A DNA stretch of 64,000 nt from Dendrolimus kikuchii (lineage: Eukaryota; Arthropoda; Insecta; Lepidoptera; Lasiocampidae). This document shows positions 58,901 through 64,000 of this stretch, piece after piece. Location of the stretch: positions 24,432,387-24,496,386 of the forward strand of contig CM034392.1 of the NCBI GenBank assembly GCA_019925095.2, read 5' to 3'. Position 1 is the stretch's first letter; each line of letters starts with the position of its first letter. A program made the position numbers and the translations under genes. The notes under the pieces were generated by a model. The model had not been told where the DNA came from. It saw only the letters and a list, made by a program, of their open reading frames with translations, and made no database searches.

Positions 58901-61269
58901 AGACTGGCAAAGTGAAAGACAGAGTTAACATTGATCCAGCTACTGACCTCCAATTCGAAGGAAGCCAGTGCTGACTTCATACTGGCATCGTGTAAATCGA
59001 TTTGAAGTCAGCACAGCGCTACCAAGTTAGTGACTGGATCAATATAAATCAGCCTTTATGCAACAGATATTGTCTCTGCCTCAAAAACAAAACAAATCTG
59101 TTTTATGTGTACATTTTTGTTGGTTCGGTTTTACAAGACCAATTTTGTCGTATAATATCATAAATTTAAAACTATCATAAAAGACACAAAACATGCAATT
59201 TTCTATGAGTTTCATGCACTACAGTTTCTCTACCATATATGCATATATTAAAATGATATTTATAAATAAAAATAAATTAGGCATAATATAACATGCATTA
59301 TTCAAGCGGCATTGCATAATTTGTGACTCTTCATTATAGTATATTGTGTAATAGTTATACAGTATATCATTGTATGTGTGCTTTGAAATTAATGGCAAGA
59401 TTAAAGTTTATACATATTGTTGTATAATGTCACTACCAAGCAGATAATCTGTCAACGGTTTTATAATCCAAAGGATATTCGATCAAAGCAGATCATATGT
59501 CAGTTGACTTGCAACAAACTTTTGATATAAATGCCTGAGGGGTAAAAGCAAAACTGTTTCAAGTCGGAAAGTTATGATTTTCTAAACTGAATACATAAAA
59601 CTGTATTATTACTTTAATGCCACTACATTTTGATGTATTCAATTTAAAAAATCAAAATTTAGAACTGAAACAGATTGATTTGCTTTTATACCCCTCATAT
59701 GTTGCGTGGGAGAGTGCGTATTTTGTTGGGGTATAATAATGCGGAATTGGGCTGTGGTGTGATGTGGCAGTAGTGTGGTGAGGTGTGGCAGTAGTGTGAT
59801 GAGGTGTGGTAGTAGTGTGGTGAGCTGTGGCAGTAGTGTGGTGAGGTGTGGCAGTAGTGTGGTGAGGTGTGGCAGTAGTGTGGTGAGGTGTGGCAGTAGT
59901 GTGGTGTGGCGGTATACTCACTGCGCGTGGGCGTGGGCCTTGGGGCGGTGCGGCTGTACCTGATGGGGGCGCGTGCGCCGGTGGAAGGGCGGGGGGCGCA
60001 GCCGGCGCCGCCGCCACCTGCACCACAACAACGCTAGCCCGAGCCCGGCCCGGGCGGGGCCCGAGCCCGCCCCACGCACGAGGGCGCAAACCACCGCTCC
60101 TCACACTTTCATCTCCGCGCGACACTCAACGCGCACGCGCCGCGCCCTCTATGTACCGTATTCGCCGTTAACCCAGCACCGCGTCGCATCGACACCGTCA
60201 TCATTTACCCATTTCAACGTTTAAATCGAGCTTTCAAGTGTCCTATACCGGTTGGACCCTTTATGAGAAAATGTGAAATACAATTTCAGCCATTACTTGT
60301 ATTTCCCTTTTTGAATTAGCGCGTTGTATAAATATCAGATAATACAATACATAAAAAATATTTTATGTTCTACTTCTATACAAAATATGTAAAGCCAAGC
60401 TATAATTATCCACATCAAACTTTCACTAAAGGAGATGTTAAAGTGTGAAAAGGGTCCGGACGCGTCGTTTGCGGCGAAGGAACCAAACGTTTAACTACAA
60501 ACACCACACAGCTAACACTGTGTTGATATTCCTTCGCTGCAACTAAATATCAATAAGCATCCAAAATGCAATGCTTATTGATAAAGCATTTCCCTCTACA
60601 TCTTAACAACTACTTTTATTTAAATAACAAAAAAATAAACAAATAAATCAAGAACAACATACGCATACATAACATCTACCTATCAAGTTCGCAAAAATCT
60701 AAAAATCAACAACTACGAGCAAAATACGCTTTTTCAATTATAATAAAACATATGTCTCGTTTTTGGTCGTAATTTGTTCATTTGTTTATATATCCAGATT
60801 ACATTCTATTTTCACAAAATATAAAATCGGTATTTGATAAATATACTTTTATAAATGCATAACACATAACTTTCCTACAACTACTTGCTATATACTGCTC
60901 ATGTCTACTTTATATACCTTTAATAGTTTTCCCATATTATGCGCTATATACAACTCACATATACCATTCTTACATTTAATTGCTTTCGAATACTATAAAT
61001 ATCACCATGTGACAATCGCGATTGGACTACTATGCAAATAACAGGGCATTTTTACATAGCGCATAATATATAGGCGTTGCAAACTATGTAAATGCTATAT
61101 TATATAAATATATATATATATGTATAATATGAACAGCAGTCTGTCTACACTACACTACTGGGCTCTGGCGGTTCACTTACTTGGCGCAGGTACAAGGTGT
61201 TTTGCGCGTGGGATCGACCAAATCCTCGCTCTTGTCGCCGGAAGCGTCGCCGTAGCATACCTCCGGCGT
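31773..61269 (-). CDS. MED13: Mediator complex subunit 13 (skuld), 21 exons, 5' end outside window
   Basis: MED13 is the large subunit that links the CDK8-cyclin C-MED12 kinase module to core Mediator in the nucleus. Twenty-one minus-strand exons (listed separately) join in consistent phase to 4,638 bp, 1,545 codons plus TGA. Animal MED13 is about 2,100-2,600 aa, so roughly the N-terminal quarter lies right of the window. Landmarks in order: a basic FHRR segment, [11 protein letters not shown], a MedPIWI-type core ([33 protein letters not shown]), [75 protein letters not shown], and the Med13 C-terminal domain ending [14 protein letters not shown]... and YNALSWLT. Exons are very GC-rich and contain lineage-type Gly, Ala and His runs. 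Introns are AT-rich and full of repeats. Confidence 0.95.
31995..32183 (+). pseudogene. LINE ORF2 C-terminal relic in MED13 last intron
   Basis: The plus-strand frame reads [20 protein letters not shown], then [19 protein letters not shown]. This matches the ...FLPR...WN.LP..VFP......FK..V... ending typical of non-LTR retrotransposon reverse-transcriptase proteins. It ends in TGA at 32183 and lacks the rest of the protein. It is antisense to MED13. Pieces of repeat A (31953-31994, 32226-32270, 32590-32640) surround it, so it seems inserted within an older copy. Confidence 0.65.
32754..33034 (-). CDS. MED13: MED13 exon: C-terminal domain core
   Basis: It runs from acceptor ACTCAG|GAGCAG to donor CTCAG|GTGGGC. 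It encodes [40 protein letters not shown] and [13 protein letters not shown], diagnostic of Med13_C. A His/Ala/Pro-rich insert lies between them. The three other frames also look open because of GC richness; they are shadows. Confidence 0.95.
33441..33674 (-). CDS. MED13: MED13 exon: acidic segment
   Basis: Acceptor CGTGCAG|TCGAAC, donor CCAG|GTACCG, phase 0 at both ends. It encodes [20 protein letters not shown], an acidic [20 protein letters not shown] block equivalent to the vertebrate FDLLDTGDD region, then a His/Asp-rich tail. Confidence 0.93.
34245..34451. repeat. Palindromic fold-back element, arms joined
   Basis: The left arm runs CTAATAAAACTACGTTTTAA ... GTGATCACGGAAGACG and meets its inverted partner directly (AAACGTCGGAAAAACC ... 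AAACGTAGTTTTATTATG). This forms an almost perfect hairpin of about 80 bp per arm. It lies in a MED13 intron. Confidence 0.85.
34655..34932 (-). CDS. MED13: MED13 exon: LVFPTSA region
   Basis: Acceptor GCCGACAG, donor ACGCAG|GTAAAC. It starts with two bases completing GELKG. It encodes [40 protein letters not shown] and [20 protein letters not shown], all conserved in animal MED13. Confidence 0.95.
35010..35155 (-). CDS. MED13: MED13 exon: [14 protein letters not shown] region
   Basis: Acceptor TGGGTCAG, donor TCAAAG|GTACAA. It encodes a basic stretch ([20 protein letters not shown]), then [20 protein letters not shown], matching the [20 protein letters not shown] motif of vertebrate MED13. 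Confidence 0.95.
35689..35935 (-). repeat. Retroposon repeat A, antisense copy
   Basis: A T-rich start (complement of the polyA tail) is followed by GCAGGAGATCAGCAGACAGG. It ends GTGCCCTACCACCTGGCAA. A (CAGA)n tract at 35645-35670 lies just left of it. Confidence 0.75.
36142..36383 (-). CDS. MED13: MED13 exon: [12 protein letters not shown] region
   Basis: Acceptor GATTTAG, donor CGCACAG|GTGAAC. It encodes [20 protein letters not shown], an Ala/Gly insert, then [20 protein letters not shown] and [14 protein letters not shown], matching the vertebrate [14 protein letters not shown] block. Confidence 0.95.
36554..36766 (+). pseudogene. LINE ORF2 C-terminal zinc-knuckle relic
   Basis: The frame reads [20 protein letters not shown] (a C-x2-C-x8-H-x4-C knuckle), then [20 protein letters not shown] and a final FLEELGWME*. 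This layout, a CCHC knuckle then a short helix ending ...FL...GW..., is the usual end of Jockey/R1-type ORF2 proteins. GC-rich sequence from about 36394 to 36850 probably belongs to the same truncated insertion, which is antisense to MED13 and begins close to an exon. Confidence 0.7.
37238..37740 (+). repeat. About 500-bp repeat, left member of an inverted pair
   Basis: It runs from TTTTCAACACACTTGCTCAT to ACTAGTACCATAATGTACTA. It contains a perfect 22-bp palindrome (TATAACTCAC meeting its inverse, 37327-37349). An internal inverted boundary CAAGTGTGTTGAAAA (near 37592) mirrors the left end. An 80-bp hairpin (ATTGATGATTACCG ... CGGTAATCACCAAT) follows. The same sequence lies inverted at 56949-57450. 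Confidence 0.85.
38118..38342 (-). CDS. MED13: MED13 exon: LAFSVF / SLTGFG region
   Basis: Acceptor CCCCCAG|ATAATA, donor AAAGAC|GTCAGT, phase 0 at both ends. It encodes [16 protein letters not shown], a Gly-rich insert, then [20 protein letters not shown] and [20 protein letters not shown], corresponding to vertebrate LAFSAF...KTLTGFG. Confidence 0.93.
38514..38750 (+). repeat. Retroposon repeat A, sense copy
   Basis: It starts near TGCTAGGTGATAGGGCATTT and ends CTCCTGCAATAAAAAAAAAT. It is a full-length-looking copy in a MED13 intron. Confidence 0.75.
38751..39524. other. MED13 intron, AT-rich with repeat remnants
   Basis: The segment 39130-39290 (TTGTCTGTTCATTTGGGATT, ACTACTGGGCCGATTTGATA) is a degraded relative of the Helitron-like element at 18239-18580. 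Nothing else is recognisable. Confidence 0.35.
39525..40419 (-). CDS. MED13: MED13 largest exon in window: PIWI-like core
   Basis: Acceptor CTTTGGCAG, donor TCAAG|GTGAGT; 895 bp = 1 + 298 codons. It encodes [78 protein letters not shown], a Ser/Asn/Gly/Pro-rich disordered segment, then [11 protein letters not shown] and a His-rich end. The frame stays open upstream to an ATG at 40562, but that part is intron. Confidence 0.95.
40420..41823. other. MED13 intron, AT-rich
   Basis: At 41387-41470 an (ATA)n run followed by ATCTTTATTTGCCAGAATGT looks like the reversed 3' tail of a LINE. No exon is needed here, because phases across the intron agree. Confidence 0.4.
41824..41976 (-). CDS. MED13: MED13 exon: [11 protein letters not shown] linker
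   Basis: Acceptor ACATTAG, donor GTTAG|GTATTG. The first base completes Glu and the last two start Arg. It encodes [20 protein letters not shown] and [19 protein letters not shown], the equivalent of the vertebrate HPWSKRNDVSMQCSQDILR segment. It was identified by phase plus position. Confidence 0.88.
   Translation of the reverse strand, partial: VYGRQHGGDAGVARGGRHLDGAQRRDGRRQCGAQVALHQRQGAAVLQGCR
42380..42545 (+). repeat. LINE 3' end fragment
   Basis: TTTCTTGCCGCTTCTTCTCC, GAAGCGGTGTACATAGAATA and TTTTGAATAAAAACTGAATT, with a TTTGATTTTG tail. This resembles the common 3' end of a lepidopteran LINE with a (TTTGAT)-like tail. Confidence 0.45.
42590..42780 (+). repeat. tRNA-SINE family copy, diverged
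   Basis: It shares GTTGAGTGGGCTAAGCC (A-box part), TTTCGTTATTTACTGTGGTC and TATATTAGCCATAACACAAG with the element at 222-470, in the same order. Confidence 0.55.
42891..43007 (-). repeat. TATG-tailed retroposon copy next to MED13 exon donor
   Basis: GCGTGCATGACAAGAGTTAT ... GGGAACTGGCGTGATGTTAT then (GTAT)n. The tail stops 13-14 bp before the GT dinucleotide of the donor of the exon at 43026-43249. As seen on the plus strand it runs in its own sense direction into the splice site. Confidence 0.6.
43026..43249 (-). CDS. MED13: MED13 exon: DEIEITG with Gly/Ala runs
   Basis: Acceptor ACGTAG|GACGAG, donor TTGGA|GTGAGT. It encodes [17 protein letters not shown], about 11 consecutive Gly, then [20 protein letters not shown] and an Ala-rich stretch to [18 protein letters not shown] matches vertebrate DELDIIG after GLFFE. 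Confidence 0.92.
44050..44098 (+). repeat. Helitron 3' end
   Basis: The sequence ...GGTACGAAGTTCGCCGGGTC AGCTAG is followed by T, the usual lepidopteran Helitron terminus. The matching TC start is not identified; it may lie several hundred bp to the left. Confidence 0.45.
44264..44434 (-). CDS. MED13: MED13 exon: RCTCGFSA region
   Basis: Acceptor TTCTGCAG, donor TTAGAG|GTAATA, phase 0 at both ends. It encodes [18 protein letters not shown], an acidic insert, and [20 protein letters not shown] then RAGLFLE. The Cys-rich CRCTCGFSA is one of the strongest MED13 signatures. Confidence 0.96.
44533..44846 (+). mobile_element. MITE-like element, CACAACG family, copy 4
   Basis: It starts GCGTTTCTTTAGTATCTCAC and AACGCCCAAAATGGTCCGTC. 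The right end is diverged. It lies in a MED13 intron and directly abuts the hairpin repeat 44847-45003. Confidence 0.6.
44847..45003 (+). repeat. Hairpin repeat (GGTGAAAGGCC ... CTTTCACC), copy 1
   Basis: TTTATTTACTTTCCTCATAT leads into ACTCGGGTGAAAGGCCTATT, GCCCTCGCTACGCTCGTGCG and ends ATCACTTTCACCTCTCGTGT. The segment folds on GGTGAAAG/CTTTCACC. A near-identical direct copy is at 57806-57965. Confidence 0.75.
45094..45416 (-). CDS. MED13: MED13 exon: [20 protein letters not shown]
   Basis: Acceptor TGTCGCAG, donor CCGCAG|GTACGA. A Ser/Arg- and Ala-rich disordered stretch ([20 protein letters not shown]) precedes [20 protein letters not shown] and [15 protein letters not shown], the start of the MedPIWI-type core (vertebrate [22 protein letters not shown]). 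Confidence 0.95.
45507..45560 (+). repeat. 3' piece of the tRNA-SINE family
   Basis: TATATTACCCATAACACAAG then TTTAACTTGCTTAATTTGG matches the 3' part of the element at 222-470; the tRNA-like head is absent. Confidence 0.5.
46210..46310 (+). repeat. Internally deleted repeat A fragment beside MED13 exon
   Basis: GCCCGACTGGATGGCTACCA, then AGAGAGCAGCAGCAGCACAT and GTGGGCCGTCTGCGTGGCTG are three non-adjacent parts of repeat A. The fragment ends about 20 bp from the donor of the exon at 46332-46509. Confidence 0.55.
46332..46509 (-). CDS. MED13: MED13 exon: [19 protein letters not shown]
   Basis: Acceptor CGTCTAG|GATTGG, donor GGACAG|GTGACC. It encodes [20 protein letters not shown] and [20 protein letters not shown], then a basic/acidic tail. 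It matches vertebrate FSYVYKPENC..FAPLKTLPSQYLPLIKLP. Confidence 0.95.
46510..47417. other. MED13 intron, AT-rich
   Basis: GTGAACAATAAAGAATTTTC then TATCTATCTAAG (46690-46727) looks like a retroposon 3' tail with a TATC simple repeat. Nothing else is supported. Confidence 0.35.
47418..47642 (-). CDS. MED13: MED13 exon: [12 protein letters not shown]
   Basis: Acceptor AGTTGCAG (an alternative acceptor 6 bp upstream would add Leu-Gln), donor TCGAG|GTATCT. It encodes [40 protein letters not shown] and [20 protein letters not shown], corresponding to vertebrate LHKMYPTPPSLEQH. Confidence 0.95.
48303..48830 (-). repeat. LINE 3' end, reversed (AGAATAGAAT tail)
   Basis: AGAATAGAATAGAATATATT is the complement of an ...AATATATTCTATTCTATTCT tail preceded by AATAAA, typical of lepidopteran LINE 3' ends. 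The AT-rich body to about 48800 includes CCATGCAATAGACACTTTTG. The left edge is clear; the right edge is uncertain. Confidence 0.45.
48837..48950 (-). CDS. MED13: MED13 exon: [11 protein letters not shown]
   Basis: Acceptor TCTGTCCAG, donor GAGACG|GTAAGA; 38 codons, phase 0 at both ends. It encodes [20 protein letters not shown] then [18 protein letters not shown], the counterpart of vertebrate YTDLDNLFNSDEDE. Confidence 0.93.
49070..49160 (+). repeat. LINE 3' UTR fragment
   Basis: GACGGCCTTATCGCTTATAG, CGATCTCTTGGCACAACC and a GAAAGAAAGAAA tail resemble the 3' end of a CR1/Jockey-type LINE seen widely in Lepidoptera. Confidence 0.4.
49300..49667. repeat. Palindromic fold-back element with extended arms
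   Basis: The left arm (CTACGTTTTAACGGTTTTAA ... CCGTGATCACGGAAGACAAA) continues as GATGTCAAGTGTCAATGAGT, then TTGTTAAAGTTTTATTTA. After a spacer of about 50 bp the whole arm returns inverted (TAAATAAAACTTTAACAATA ... AAAACGTAGTTTTATTATG). Each arm is about 150 bp. Confidence 0.88.
50551..50716 (-). CDS. MED13: MED13 exon: [12 protein letters not shown]
   Basis: Acceptor TGGCTCAG, donor GACCAT|GTGGGT, chosen because only this donor gives phase 0 to the next exon. The first base completes Trp. It encodes [19 protein letters not shown] and [20 protein letters not shown]. Confidence 0.85.
51170..51835 (+). repeat. GC-rich retroelement 3' fragment in MED13 intron
   Basis: About 650 bp of G-rich, non-coding sequence (TGGCCCGGACTTTTGGAGGC ... 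AGCCTTCGCCACAAAGCCCC) ends in GCGGATTATATTATATTGTT and ATTATTAAAA. The sharp base-composition change and AT-rich tail suggest a 5'-truncated non-LTR element 3' UTR. No coding frame supports a family name. Confidence 0.4.
52351..52475 (+). repeat. Retroposon repeat A, 5'-truncated sense copy
   Basis: Only the 3' half is present (AAAAGAGCAGCAGCGCATTT ... CTGCAATAAAAAAAAAAA). A TGTCTGTCTGCCTGTATATA-containing degraded repeat follows at 52525-52700. Confidence 0.7.
52476..53649. other. MED13 intron with repeat tails
   Basis: GGTGAGCAATAAAGTGTTAT then CTATTGTATCCTATTCT (52980-53018) looks like a sense LINE 3' tail. A GC-richer piece at 53350-53460 (GGGACGTCTCCGGTCTCCTG) is probably part of a retroelement. 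No exon is required by phase. Confidence 0.35.
53650..53828 (-). CDS. MED13: MED13 exon: [13 protein letters not shown]
   Basis: Acceptor TGATTAG|GGCGAT, donor GCTTG|GTGAGT, ending inside the Trp codon. It encodes [40 protein letters not shown] and [18 protein letters not shown], matching vertebrate ...NIAWKYYKFPKKK with the next exon. Confidence 0.9.
53829..54836. other. MED13 intron, no feature seen
   Basis: Moderately AT-rich. The 82-codon plus-strand frame at 54413-54661 has no recognisable motif and is mirrored by an open frame on the other strand, so I do not call it. Confidence 0.35.
54837..54947 (-). CDS. MED13: MED13 exon: [17 protein letters not shown]
   Basis: Acceptor TGGTGCAG|TCCGCG, donor AACCAG|GTATAC; 37 codons in phase 0. 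The Pro/Ala-rich [20 protein letters not shown] resembles the vertebrate TPSTPQS...MPTPDPL segment. Confidence 0.88.
55784..55958 (-). CDS. MED13: MED13 exon: Gly/Ser/Pro/His-rich linker
   Basis: Acceptor TGCGCAG, donor CATCAG|GTAAAC; 1 + 58 codons. It encodes [20 protein letters not shown] and a [20 protein letters not shown] segment, disordered and poorly conserved. The frame was fixed by phase with both neighbours. Confidence 0.82.
55959..56948. other. MED13 intron, AT-rich
   Basis: I see no element with clear ends. Both strands have open stretches near 56589-56918 that overlap each other and lack motifs. Confidence 0.3.
56949..57450 (-). repeat. About 500-bp repeat, right member of the inverted pair
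   Basis: It starts ATAGTACATTATGGTACTAG and ends CTTTATGAGCAAGTGTGTTG AAAA. It is collinear in reverse complement with 37238-37740 over nearly its full length, including TATAACTCACTAGTGAGTTA. The two copies differ by only a few substitutions and indels by eye. Confidence 0.85.
57451..57805. other. MED13 intron, AT-rich, nothing seen
   Basis: This is the gap between two repeats. It contains GACGTTTCATATGTGACGTA but no definable feature. Confidence 0.3.
57806..57965 (+). repeat. Hairpin repeat (GGTGAAAGGCC ... CTTTCACC), copy 2
   Basis: TTTATTTACTTTCCTCATAT, CCTCGGGTGAAAGGCCTATT, GCGCCCTCGCTACGCTCGTG and GCACTTTCACCTCTCGTGTA. It is a direct repeat of 44847-45003, about 13 kb away in the same gene. 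Confidence 0.78.
57966..59744. other. MED13 intron, AT-rich
   Basis: An imperfect inverted repeat at about 58930-59050 (GATCCAGCTACTGACCTCCA and GTTAGTGACTGGATCAATAT; GTGCTGACTTCA/TGAAGTCAGCAC) marks a small hairpin element. No exon is seen. Confidence 0.4.
58932..59048. repeat. Small imperfect hairpin element
   Basis: The left arm has ATTGATCCAGCTACTGACCT and CCAGTGCTGACTTCA. The right arm has TGAAGTCAGCACAGCGCTAC and TTAGTGACTGGATCAATAT. The arms are inverted partners with small loops, about 117 bp in all, the size of a very short MITE. Confidence 0.55.
59745..59912. repeat. 21-bp minisatellite abutting a MED13 splice donor
   Basis: Seven to eight tandem units of GTGTGGCAGTAGTGTGGTGA plus G, with variants (GTGATG, GTAGTAG, GAGCTG), end about 10 bp from the first exon base at 59922. 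On the minus strand the array starts directly after the GTGAGTATACC donor region. One frame is open and gives a repeated TPHHTTA peptide. Confidence 0.85.
59922..60017 (-). CDS. MED13: MED13 exon: basic [10 protein letters not shown] segment
   Basis: Acceptor GGTGCAG|GTGGCG, donor CGCGCA|GTGAGT; 1 + 31 codons + 2. Phase selects the frame [20 protein letters not shown], then [13 protein letters not shown], which recalls the basic PLTPFHHR segment of vertebrate MED13. A longer Pro/Ala frame through the same DNA is a shadow. Confidence 0.82.
60018..61180. other. MED13 intron; GC-rich then AT-rich
   Basis: 60018-60190 is GC-rich (GAGCCCGGCCCGGGCGGGGC) next to the exon. The rest is AT-rich with no recognised element. 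Confidence 0.3.
61181..61269 (-). CDS. MED13: MED13 exon: TPCTCAK, most 5' exon in window
   Basis: Acceptor ATTTCAG|ACGCCG, donor GCCAA|GTAAGT. It encodes [20 protein letters not shown] then [10 protein letters not shown], with the paired Cys corresponding to vertebrate NCSCLRHKN. It starts in phase 0, so a further exon must lie to the right. Confidence 0.87.
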
Positions 61270-61702
61270 CTGAAATGGTAAGTTATACTGTAAACTGTGA
61301 ATAATCCATTGTCGCACTCAGAGAGTTTAATGGGTGATTAAAGTTTGATAATCAATTGAATAAAGTAATTATGACCATTGTCATAAACTAAGATAAATTA
61401 TTCTTTATTTTTCTAATAACAGATAGACAGACACCTCTAAGGAATACTGCGCCAGCTTAATTTTAGCTATTTTCTGTTTTTATGGGAAAATCGCTCATTA
61501 ATTTCTTAACATTACGTTCCTAAAATTTCATAAAGAATATTTTTTTAATTCCAAAATCATTCTAATTTAATTCCAAATTCATCCTAAAATTATATTTATC
61601 TAATACTAATTATAATCCTAAAATTTCATAAAAACTAAAAGACTAGTTCTACTAAAGACTAGTTTCTTAATATTTTTTACGAAATTTATGAACATAATAT
61701 TA

Positions 61703-61752
61703 TATACATACATACATACATAACTTCACGCTAGTTCCCTTGCGGGGTAGAA
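61703..61752 (-). repeat. TATG-tailed retroposon, tail fragment
   Basis: ATACATACATACATAACTTC and ACGCTAGTTCCCTTGCGGGG are the tail and last 30 bp of the family at 12452-12597. Confidence 0.55.
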
Positions 61753-63817
61753 CATAATATTAAGACATTAATGAGTGCTTTTCCCTTAAAAACAGAAAAT
61801 ACCTAAACTTAAGTTGGCGTAGTATTCCGTCAAGGTATCGAGATATGAATTGTGTAGAATACAATAAAAGACTAGAACTAGAAATTAATTCATCGTGCCG
61901 GTAATAATGCCAGTTCCCCCCTTAATATGCGGGCTCGAGACCAGCGGTGAGCTAAACAAATAAATCTTTAAATTTTTGAGTTATTTTTAAGCATTTAGTA
62001 CAAACCAACCGATTGATAAGTTACTTCAAGGATTTGTAAACATCAAATCATTGTCAAAAGTAATTTCAGAATCCAAGCGTTGCAAGTACGCACGGTAGTA
62101 AACCAGTCACACTTGTCAAAATCGGTTTTCGCACATCGATAATCACGAACAGAAAATTGCACAAGTGATGCATGCTTTCAGGTCAGGATACGAACCCGCG
62201 CCTTTTGAGCTAAGCCCTAAACTACCGTGCTTATTAAAGTATCAAAAATATAAAATACGTGTCTGGCATTTAGTACGCTTTTCAGAGGCGTCCTCAAGAG
62301 ATACTAATATTGATGTCAGGAAGGAAAAAATGTTACTTTACTATCTCATTGAAATAACATAAGGTACATATTTCCTTCCTAATGAATGTCGGAAGTATAG
62401 CTCTAAGCCACCCGACAAACAAAGGTGGCTCAGTTTCCTGCTTCCACACAACAGGATATACTACCTAACCTACATAATAATTATACTGATCGGCAACCAA
62501 TAATCTACCTTTACATAAAAATCTAATAAATATATAGAATTTGACATGCTGAATTTAGATATGTCTTTAGTTTCTTGCTATCACGCACATTTTTTTTTAA
62601 TTTTTGCCCCTAACACAAAAACTTTTTTTTTTATCAAGCTCCAAAATACCAACATGTCAGTAGATTTCTTTTCTGCAAATCTTTAAGCAATAACTCAAGT
62701 ATGTTATAAAATACTCTATCAAGATATATTACATATAAAGAAAAGATACAACAAAAAATGGTGGGAATTATTACTCACAGATTTTTTACTTGATTTGGAC
62801 GAAATTACACTAGAATATATGAAAATGGATAAAACTACAAACTGAAATGACTTTATCAATTATTTGGCATATACTTTAGATGATTTTAAATGTTTTCGGC
62901 GGAATTAAATCAGCTCAAGCAAGAAAATGCTTAATTTAAAAAAGATCTGTCTAAAAAAAAAAAAGGAAATGGTACAAAACTTTTAATACTATATTTATAT
63001 TCAAAAGTGTCGAAATTATGAAAAATATCACAATAGTTAGGAATGATTTTTTTTCCGATCAGTGTTATTACTAAAGTGTCACAGATAAAGTTAAAGCCCT
63101 TTAAATTTAATAAATCCCAGTGCAGTCTGGTTTCTTATTTGTTTATTTTATATTAGGCATCTAAAAATTAAAGTATGCACAGTTTAAAAAGTCAGTCAGT
63201 CAGTCAGTGAGGCCAAGCAATTATATATGTATATAGATTTAGTAGGTGTTCAGATGTTTAAAACCAGCTGGCCCAACTAACACACAAAATTTTATAAATA
63301 GCACTTTAGTGAATTCAACTTGAGACTGGCTTACACACCTTCTGTAGATAAAGAAAAAATAAAGAAGAAATGTGCATTGGAGATATGATTCAATATCTTT
63401 GCTTAGTTTACAAAGTTATTTCAAATTGAATTACAATGACTAAATTTGGAAAATTCCTTAACAATGGTTAGTCGTTTTATGAATAGTGTACTTTGCTTAT
63501 TCAATATGCAATGTGTCATCAATGCATAACTCTGTATTAATTTTAGTATGACACAGTTAAAAATGCTTACAGTCAAATATTACTCATTTCAGATTCAGGA
63601 CATGAATTAAAGTAGCAATAAACAGTTTTCAGAGACATTTTATTCTAACTAGAACATATTAGATTGTAAAAGTAGTTTCGCATTACGTGATGATATTTAG
63701 TTTTATGAATGGCAATTTACTAGCTTTATAGATTATATTATAAAGGCCACGACACAGCTTCCATGATCAAATTGATCGTGTATTAGCAGAAGGTGATGTC
63801 ACGAGCCTTAAGAACAG

Positions 63818-63938
63818 GCGAGCGTGCATGACAAGGGTTATGAATGTCAAAGAAGCGAGTGAGGTGTGTAAGAATAAGCCTGAATGGCGCTGTTGTTCGT
63901 GCCTACCCCGCAAGGGAACTGGCGTGAAGTTATCTATA
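63818..63938 (-). repeat. TATG-tailed retroposon copy
   Basis: GCGAGCGTGCATGACAAGGG ... CCCCGCAAGGGAACTGGCGT then GAAGTTATCTATATA. Over more than 100 bp it is nearly identical to 42891-43007, so insertion is relatively recent. Confidence 0.65.
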
Positions 63939-64000
63939 TACCAACAGCTTGTGACACCAATACATGGTTGGAATACCACCTACATACGAATATAAAGTTT

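Larger units (their letters stand above)
61270..64000. other. MED13 5' intron; no exon seen up to the window edge
   Basis: No GC-rich exon-like island or MED13 motif occurs here, so the preceding exon lies outside. A B-box-like word on the minus strand (near 62185-62203, GCGGGTTCGTATCC) hints at another tRNA-derived repeat, and 63196-63216 holds (CAGT)n. Confidence 0.5.

Noticed and set aside
59652..60125. 157-codon minus-strand frame with TPHHTTA repeats
   Set aside because: It is the translation of a minisatellite plus the wrong frame of a MED13 exon; the splice phase selects another frame.
62170..62240. tRNA gene on the minus strand
   Set aside because: Only a B-box-like GGGTTCGTATCC is visible; the spacing and stems of a tRNA are missing, so it is at most a SINE remnant.

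Overview
The window looks like nuclear DNA of an insect, most probably a moth or butterfly. Long AT-rich introns and intergenic stretches carry small, very GC-rich exons. They are strewn with repeats of the kind common in Lepidoptera: a Helitron with TC...CTAG ends, a tRNA-derived SINE, a polyA-tailed retroposon, a TATG-tailed retroposon, and several hairpin or TIR elements. The order is inferred from repeat style and gene structure; no database search was possible.

Layout. (1) About 1-4.55 kb: the last three candidate exons of an unidentified plus-strand gene (2393-4549). (2) About 4.55-12.2 kb: 3' UTR or intergenic DNA, including a pogo/Tigger-like element nested inside another TIR element (7989-8842). 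(3) 12.26-15.87 kb, minus strand: a complete four-exon PHETA/sesquipedalian gene, a PH-domain endosomal adaptor of 230 aa. (4) 16.61-21.40 kb, plus strand: a two-exon THAP-domain, P-element-transposase-like gene of 761 aa. It sits head-to-head with PHETA across 741 bp, and at least two of its catalytic positions appear lost. (5) 21.4-31.77 kb: no recognisable exon; repeats and possibly a long MED13 3' UTR. (6) 31.77-61.27 kb, minus strand: 21 consecutive exons of Mediator subunit 13 (skuld/MED13). They encode the C-terminal 1,545 residues; the 5' end lies beyond the right edge. All 20 exon junctions keep phase and the summed length is divisible by three. (7) 61.27-64 kb: MED13 intron with repeats and no exon seen.

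The genes are not an operon-like unit. MED13 acts in the CDK8 kinase module of nuclear Mediator, PHETA acts on endosome/Golgi membranes, and the THAP protein is predicted to bind DNA. PHETA and the THAP gene probably share a bidirectional promoter. The main points for a second look are the domesticated transposase, a pair of about 500-bp inverted repeats in MED13 introns, palindromic fold-back elements, and several repeats lying within about 30 nt of splice sites.
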